Shown: positions 59,615 through 64,000 of the stretch, piece by piece | Position numbering within the stretch: position 1 is the stretch's first letter | How the letters are laid out: every line of letters begins with the position of its first letter | Assembly: GCA_016791105.1 (NCBI GenBank) | Contig: JAEUNM010000043.1 | Span: 1 to 64,000, forward strand | Direction: 5' to 3' | DNA length: 64,000 nt | Source of the DNA: Rhodocyclaceae bacterium | Lineage (GTDB): Bacteria > Pseudomonadota > Gammaproteobacteria > Burkholderiales > Rhodocyclaceae | Notes under the pieces: model-generated | Database searches by the model: none | Told to the model about the DNA's origin: nothing | The model's input: only the letters and a program-made list of their open reading frames with translations | Translations under genes and position numbers: made by a program

Positions 59615-60802
59615 TCAGAGGCGCTCGATCACACCCGCGATGCCCTGGCCGCCACCGATACACATCGTGATGAGGCCATAACGGCCGCCGATGCGATGCA
59701 GTTCGTACATGCACTTGACGGTCAGGATGGCGCCCGTGGCGCCCAGCGGGTGACCCAGGGCCACCGCGCCGCCGTTCGGGTTCACCTTGGCGGGATCAAG
59801 CTCCAGGCCGCGCGTCACGCACAGAGCCTGCGCGGCGAACGCTTCGTTGGACTCGACCGCGGCCAGATCGCCCACGGTAATGCCGGCGCGCTGCAGCGCG
59901 ATCTTGACGGCCGGGATCGGGCCTTCGCCCATGGTGGTCGGCTCGACGCCGGCCAGACCATAGGACACCAGGCGCGCCATCGGCTTCAGACCGGCACGCG
60001 CGGCGGCACCGGCTTCCATCAGGACGACGGCGGCGGCAGCGTCATTGATGCCGGAGGCATTGCCGGCGGTAACCGAACCGTCCTTCTTGAACGCGGCGCG
60101 CAGTTTGGCCAGACCTTCGACCGTTACGTCACCACGCACGTGCTCGTCGGTAACGAACGCGACCGGGCCCTTCCTGGTCTTTACTTCGACCGGCAGAATC
60201 TGCTCTTTGAAATGTCCGGCAGCAATTGCAGCCGCAGCACGCCGGTGCGATTCCACGGAAAATGCGTCCTGGTCTTCACGCGAAATGCCCCACTTGGCGG
60301 CAACGTTCTCGGCCGTGATGCCCATGTGTATGGTGTGCATCGGGTCATTGAGCGCGCCAACCATCATGTCGACCAGACCGGTATCGCCCATGCGGGCGCC
60401 CCAACGCGCGGCCGGTGCCATATAGCCGGAACGGCTCATGCACTCGACGCCGCCACCAACGGCAATGTCGCAATCGCCAAGCTGAATGGCGTTGGCAGCC
60501 GTCACGATGGCCTGGAGCCCCGAACCGCACAGGCGGTTCAGCGTGAGCGCAACACTTTCTTTCGCCATGCCGGCGTTGAGTGCAGCCATGCGCGACACGT
60601 ACATGTCACGCGCTTCGGTATGAATGACGTTACCGAACACCAGCTGACTGACCTGCGCTGCATCGATGCCGGCGCGCGCGATCGCTTCCTTGACCACCCG
60701 GCCGCCGAGATCCGACGGCGTGAAATCTTTGAGCGTACCGCCGTAATCGCCGATAGCCGTGCGTACGCCGCTAACGATGACTACATCTCTTGCTTGAGCC
60801 AT
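59615..60802 (-). CDS. bktB: Acetyl-CoA acetyltransferase / beta-ketothiolase (BktB-like)
   Basis: A 395-residue thiolase that condenses or cleaves short 3-ketoacyl-CoAs. The Cys nucleophile is in NRLCGSGLQAIV, the His in GHPLGATGAILT, and the second Cys in MCIGGGQGIAG. The sequence follows Ralstonia BktB closely through the middle (MYVSRMAALNAG, TIHMGITAENVA, GNASGINDAAAAVV). It could serve beta-oxidation, ketogenesis or polyhydroxyalkanoate precursors. It is distinct from the 11613-12809 thiolase. Upstream is the CobD/AmpE-like gene. Confidence 0.92.
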   Translation of the reverse strand: MAQARDVVIVSGVRTAIGDYGGTLKDFTPSDLGGRVVKEAIARAGIDAAQVSQLVFGNVIHTEARDMYVSRMAALNAGMAKESVALTLNRLCGSGLQAIVTAANAIQLGDCDIAVGGGVECMSRSGYMAPAARWGARMGDTGLVDMMVGALNDPMHTIHMGITAENVAAKWGISREDQDAFSVESHRRAAAAIAAGHFKEQILPVEVKTRKGPVAFVTDEHVRGDVTVEGLAKLRAAFKKDGSVTAGNASGINDAAAAVVLMEAGAAARAGLKPMARLVSYGLAGVEPTTMGEGPIPAVKIALQRAGITVGDLAAVESNEAFAAQALCVTRGLELDPAKVNPNGGAVALGHPLGATGAILTVKCMYELHRIGGRYGLITMCIGGGQGIAGVIERL

Positions 60803-60820
60803 ATTCTTCTCCTGACCGCA

Positions 60821-61756
60821 CTACCGGCCTACCCAACCGGCAATGCCTACGAGAACTACCAACAGCATCCAGAAAATCAACGTACGCCAGATGAACGCCT
60901 TGGTTCGATCCAGGCAATCCAGATCTGCGTCGTCTCCCACTCCTAATTCCGGTCTATCGCTGATTTCGCCGGATTCCCACACTGGCAGCCCCAAACGTAC
61001 CCCCAGCGCGCCGCCAGCGCTTGCCAGAAGTATACCCGAAGCCCGCGGCAGCCAATGCTTTGCTTGCGATTGCCAACAATAAACCGAATCTTCGAAATCG
61101 CCCACGATGGCAAACGCGGCAGCGGTACAACGCACGGGCAACCAGTCCAGCCAATCCAGAGCGGTACGCGCGAAACTGCCGAATTCGCCATATTCGTCGC
61201 GACGCGCATCACCCCAGCGCTGCCCGAGATGGGCCGCGATGCGGTAAATGACGACACCGGCCGGACCGGGCAATACGAGGAACCAGAATACCAGAGCAAA
61301 TACGTTGCGGTACGCGGCCAGTACAGCTTCTTCGATGGCGAGGCGCGCAATTTCGCCGGAACTCAGGCGCTCCGCACCACGCCCACGCCATGCCGCGACC
61401 AGACTTCGGGCGCGCGCAAGATCACCTTCCTGCAGGGCAAGTTGAATATTCGTGAAATTGTGCGACACGCTGCGAAAGCCGGTCGTTACATACAGAACGG
61501 CGGTGTCGAATGCCAACGCGAAGAGCGGATTGACCCAGGCGAGCAGGTAATGCACGGCCAGCGCCAATGCCGCAGGCGGCAACACGGCGACCAGCCAGGC
61601 GAGTTTGCCCTGTTCCCGCGTTCCGGCGTTGAGCCGGCCTTCCATCCAGCGCGAATAATGCGCGAGCGGCCCTTCCACCAGGCGGTAATAGGGAAACGGG
61701 CGCACCTGCTCGAGGCCGAACGCCAGAAAGAGGGCAAAAATCGCGAGTAAGGTCAT
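60821..61756 (-). CDS. CobD/AmpE-like inner-membrane protein
   Basis: A 311-residue membrane protein with about four or five transmembrane helices. It starts like the CobD/CbiB family (FALFLAFGLEQVRPF) and has the AmpE-like LDWLDWLPVRC region later. Betaproteobacterial relatives are often labelled CobD/CbiB family although no other cobalamin gene is present. A regulatory role like AmpE is equally plausible. ATG at 61756 is used; the frame extends back to 61942. It lies just upstream of the BktB-like gene and downstream of the Nudix gene. Confidence 0.75.
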   Translation of the reverse strand: MTLLAIFALFLAFGLEQVRPFPYYRLVEGPLAHYSRWMEGRLNAGTREQGKLAWLVAVLPPAALALAVHYLLAWVNPLFALAFDTAVLYVTTGFRSVSHNFTNIQLALQEGDLARARSLVAAWRGRGAERLSSGEIARLAIEEAVLAAYRNVFALVFWFLVLPGPAGVVIYRIAAHLGQRWGDARRDEYGEFGSFARTALDWLDWLPVRCTAAAFAIVGDFEDSVYCWQSQAKHWLPRASGILLASAGGALGVRLGLPVWESGEISDRPELGVGDDADLDCLDRTKAFIWRTLIFWMLLVVLVGIAGWVGR

Positions 61757-61957
61757 GCGGCTTTGCGCTAACAGGTGCTTGGTACTGAATGGCGCGGAGG
61801 CGCCGGCACGATGCGACTGCCGGCGCGCCAGGCCCGAAACGATGCGACACGAATTGCGGGCGGCGCACTTTGCGCGCTTGAATGCGCGGCGATAGTCCGC
61901 CTTCCGCTGCAGCGCCTGCGACGATAGCACACTTCGGTGCACGCGGCCGCGCCAGGC

Positions 61958-62554
61958 TCAGTCCTTGGCGTAGAGGTAACGGTGCAGACTGACGATCATG
62001 CCCGCCGTAACGCCCCAAATGTAGTGGCCGGCCCAGGGCATGGCGTAGAACTCGCGCGGACGCCCGCGGATTTCCACCCGGTGGCGTAGATGATTGGCCG
62101 GGTCGAGCAAAAAACCCAGCGGCGGCTCGAACACGGCGGCCACCTCGAAATCATCCAGCTTCAGATCGAAACCCGGTTGCACCAGCGCCACCACCGGGGT
62201 CACGATAAACCCGGTATTGGTGCGGTAATCCGGCAGGCAGCCGATGACATCGACGAAGTCCGGCGCGAGCCCGATTTCTTCCTCGGCCTCGCGCAATGCG
62301 GTACGCACCGGCGTGCCGTCATCGACTTCACAACGGCCGCCCGGAAAAGCAACCTGACCGGGATGGTCGTGCAAGTGCGCAGTGCGTTCCGTAAGCAGCA
62401 AGGTAAGCCCATGCGGACGCTCGACGATGCCCACCAGCACGGCAGCCGGGGTCGGCTCGGCGGTAAGTTCCTGCAACAGCGGGTCATTGCGCAGCGCCTG
62501 TCCGCTGCCGCCGACGGCAAAGCGCTGCCGCAGCCAGATGGTATCGAAGCTCAT
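61958..62554 (-). CDS. Nudix hydrolase, CoA pyrophosphatase-like
   Basis: A 198-residue Nudix-family enzyme. The Nudix box is centred on FPGGRCEVDD...REAEEEIGL, with all acidic metal ligands present. The CoA pyrophosphatase-type signature LLTERTAHLHDHPGQVAFPG lies immediately before it. Such enzymes hydrolyse CoA or acyl-CoA to phosphopantetheine and 3',5'-ADP. It is about 200 bases upstream of the CobD/AmpE-like gene and 6 bases after the protease stop. Confidence 0.88.
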   Translation of the reverse strand: MSFDTIWLRQRFAVGGSGQALRNDPLLQELTAEPTPAAVLVGIVERPHGLTLLLTERTAHLHDHPGQVAFPGGRCEVDDGTPVRTALREAEEEIGLAPDFVDVIGCLPDYRTNTGFIVTPVVALVQPGFDLKLDDFEVAAVFEPPLGFLLDPANHLRHRVEIRGRPREFYAMPWAGHYIWGVTAGMIVSLHRYLYAKD

Positions 62555-62560
62555 GTGCGG

Positions 62561-63205
62561 TCAGAAACGCTTGCGCAACACCATGCTGTCGCCGTCACGG
62601 CGCATTTCCATGCGGTTCAGAAAACTGCCGCCCAACAGGGCCACCGGAAGATCGGCCGACAGCACCGTGGCATCGACGTTATGCAATTCGATATCGCCGA
62701 CACGCACCGAATTGAGTTTGACCAGCCACACCGCGGCCGTGCCATTGGCGGTTTGCGTGACGCCGCGCTGGGCGGCCTGATAGTCCACCCCGGCGCGGCG
62801 CGCATCGGTCTGGCTCAGGGCGATGGTGGTCGCACCGGTATCTACCAGGAAGCGCACGCCGCTGCCATTTACGGTGCCATTCACGAAAAAATGTCCGGTC
62901 GCATCGGCCGTTAAAACCGCTTGCGCATTGGGATCCTCGCGCCGCGCGCTGCTCGCCTGCCCGAGCATGAGGCGCTCGCGCCGGCCGTCTATTTCCAGCG
63001 TGGCAGATTCCGCGTCCACCGCCAGCACGCGCACCCCCTCGGCGGGTTTGCCGCCTACCGACATGGTGCGCGGTGCGGCCCCGTTGATCACCAGCACGGC
63101 CTTGCCGGGAAACAAGCCGGCGACGGTCACGTCGGTCGCACGCGCTGCCCTGACCGGCGCGACCAGCGCAGACGCCGCGACAAAGATTGGTAAAATTGCG
63201 CGCAT
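62561..63205 (-). CDS. Retropepsin-like aspartic protease (TIGR02281-type)
   Basis: A 214-residue exported protein with a signal peptide (residues 1-25, ending in VRAARA). An N-terminal region of about 90 residues is followed by the aspartic protease domain, with the catalytic motif FLVDTGATTIALS and ALLGGSFLNRM near the C-terminus. One DTG motif per chain implies a homodimer as in retroviral proteases. The start ATG at 63205 overlaps the divergent amidotransferase ATG inside the sequence CATG at 63203-63206. An upstream ATG at 63220 is possible. Confidence 0.85.
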   Translation of the reverse strand: MRAILPIFVAASALVAPVRAARATDVTVAGLFPGKAVLVINGAAPRTMSVGGKPAEGVRVLAVDAESATLEIDGRRERLMLGQASSARREDPNAQAVLTADATGHFFVNGTVNGSGVRFLVDTGATTIALSQTDARRAGVDYQAAQRGVTQTANGTAAVWLVKLNSVRVGDIELHNVDATVLSADLPVALLGGSFLNRMEMRRDGDSMVLRKRF

Positions 63206-63914
63206 GAAGCCCGTGTACATATTCCGCCACAGCCCGACCGAAGGTGCGGGTCATTTTGCCACATTCCTCGATCGTCACCGAATCGCGCACCGCCTGGTCA
63301 GGATAGACGCCGGCGATAGCGTACCGGCAGATGCCGGCGACTGTGCGGGGCTCGCCTTCATGGGCGGCCCCATGAGCGTCAATGACGATTTGCCGTGGAT
63401 CAGGGACGAACTCGCGCTGATACGCGACGCCGTCCGGCATAAGCTTCCGGTGATCGGTCACTGCCTCGGCGGCCAGCTCATGTCCAAAGCGCTGGGCGGC
63501 AGCGTGAGCCGCAATGCGGTAAAGGAGATCGGCTGGGGCAAGGTCAAGGTCGGCGACAATGCAGAAGCGCGCGCATGGCTGCCCGACACCAGCGAGTTTC
63601 TGTCGTTTCACTGGCATGGCGAAACATTCAGTTTGCCGGCCGGCACAACGCCCATACTGGCCAGCCCCTATTGCACCAACCAAGCCTGGGTGATGGGGCC
63701 GCACCTGGCGATGCAATGTCATGTGGAAATGACCGCCGACATGATACGTAGCTGGTGCGCGGCCGGCGCCGACGAAATCGCCGCCCATGCCGAGCAGCCC
63801 TCGGTACAGCGCGAAGCCGCCATGCTGCAGGATTTGGCGCCGCGCCTGGCGCAACTGCACGCGGCCGCGGAGCAGCTTTACAGCCGCTGGATAGTCGGCC
63901 TGTCGCGCACTTAG
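63204..63914 (+). CDS. Class I glutamine amidotransferase-like protein
   Basis: A 236-residue protein of the GATase1 family. The nucleophilic Cys is in VIGHCLGGQLMSKAL, and the His/Glu region lies near SFHWHGETFSLP. Free-standing members resemble the GuaA-type glutaminase subunit domain and often act on unknown amino-group acceptors. It starts at ATG 63204, divergent from and overlapping the protease start by two bases. No synthetase partner lies next to it in the window. Confidence 0.88.
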   Translation: MKPVYIFRHSPTEGAGHFATFLDRHRIAHRLVRIDAGDSVPADAGDCAGLAFMGGPMSVNDDLPWIRDELALIRDAVRHKLPVIGHCLGGQLMSKALGGSVSRNAVKEIGWGKVKVGDNAEARAWLPDTSEFLSFHWHGETFSLPAGTTPILASPYCTNQAWVMGPHLAMQCHVEMTADMIRSWCAAGADEIAAHAEQPSVQREAAMLQDLAPRLAQLHAAAEQLYSRWIVGLSRT

Positions 63915-64000
63915 GCGGCGGCGCCGCGCTTGCTTCACGGGCGCGCTGCAAGCATCATATAGGGCGCAGCTCGAGAATTCCCAAAACACCCTGCAATGCC

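Noticed and set aside
59396..60946. 516-codon plus-strand frame opposite the BktB-like thiolase
   Set aside because: The minus strand encodes a complete thiolase with all catalytic residues.

Overview
The window looks like a chromosomal segment of a free-living, facultatively anaerobic, high-GC betaproteobacterium, possibly Rhodocyclales or Nitrosomonadales. The support is a nap operon for periplasmic nitrate reduction, minCDE, an orn / nadE / glnB arrangement, an M48 protease - dehydratase - rsgA block, a BktB-like thiolase, DUF4347 and PEP-CTERM surface proteins, and dense high-GC coding. I saw no rRNA, tRNA, CRISPR array, phage or complete insertion sequence. The species is not identified.

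Layout. 1-8403 (minus) is the N-terminal 2801 codons of a giant secreted Ig-repeat adhesin with a DUF4347 head; it runs off the left edge. 8758-9403 (minus) is a FitAB/VapBC-type toxin-antitoxin pair with a palindromic operator. 9523-17590 is housekeeping: a SpoU RNA methyltransferase, a J-domain protein, a beta-oxidation operon (FadN-like enzyme plus thiolase) and minCDE. 17606-21460 (minus) is a periplasmic binding protein followed by a hybrid histidine kinase. 21665-25967 is an ABC exporter (adaptor, ATPase, permease) followed by a glycosyltransferase. 26588-37474 is an accessory, envelope-flavoured stretch: a 1338-residue Kelch/PKD protein ending in eight exact 98-residue repeats, a two-helix membrane protein and a small Cys-rich protein, two glycosyltransferases, a flavodoxin-like protein, a CHASE3-type diguanylate cyclase and a polysaccharide pyruvyl transferase.

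37475-39259 carries a PEP-CTERM secreted protein with a strong candidate sigma-54 promoter and a 17-bp hairpin at the predicted 5' end of its mRNA. 39307-40200 (minus) holds an orphan helix-turn-helix protein and a YkgJ-like Cys-cluster protein. 40492-46623 is napFDAGHBC behind an FNR-type box, ending in a bidirectional terminator shared with glnB. 46722-52311 is glnB, nadE and orn (minus), then an M48 protease, a small cytochrome c, a pterin dehydratase and rsgA (plus). 52360-56755 (minus) is a second binding-protein plus hybrid-kinase pair. 57002-59408 (minus) is the ATP-grasp/alpha-E pair. 59615-63914 holds a BktB-like thiolase, a CobD/AmpE-like membrane protein, a Nudix hydrolase, a retropepsin-like protease and a class I glutamine amidotransferase.

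Taken together the window mixes core metabolism with a surface/matrix programme: giant adhesin, repeat protein, PEP-CTERM protein, sugar transferases and c-di-GMP synthesis. Two independently built binding-protein/hybrid-kinase modules suggest periplasmic ligand sensing. The nap operon and its FNR box point to life at oxic-anoxic boundaries. The most unusual items are the exact eight-copy repeat array, the sigma-54 plus 5'-hairpin leader, and the paired sensor modules.
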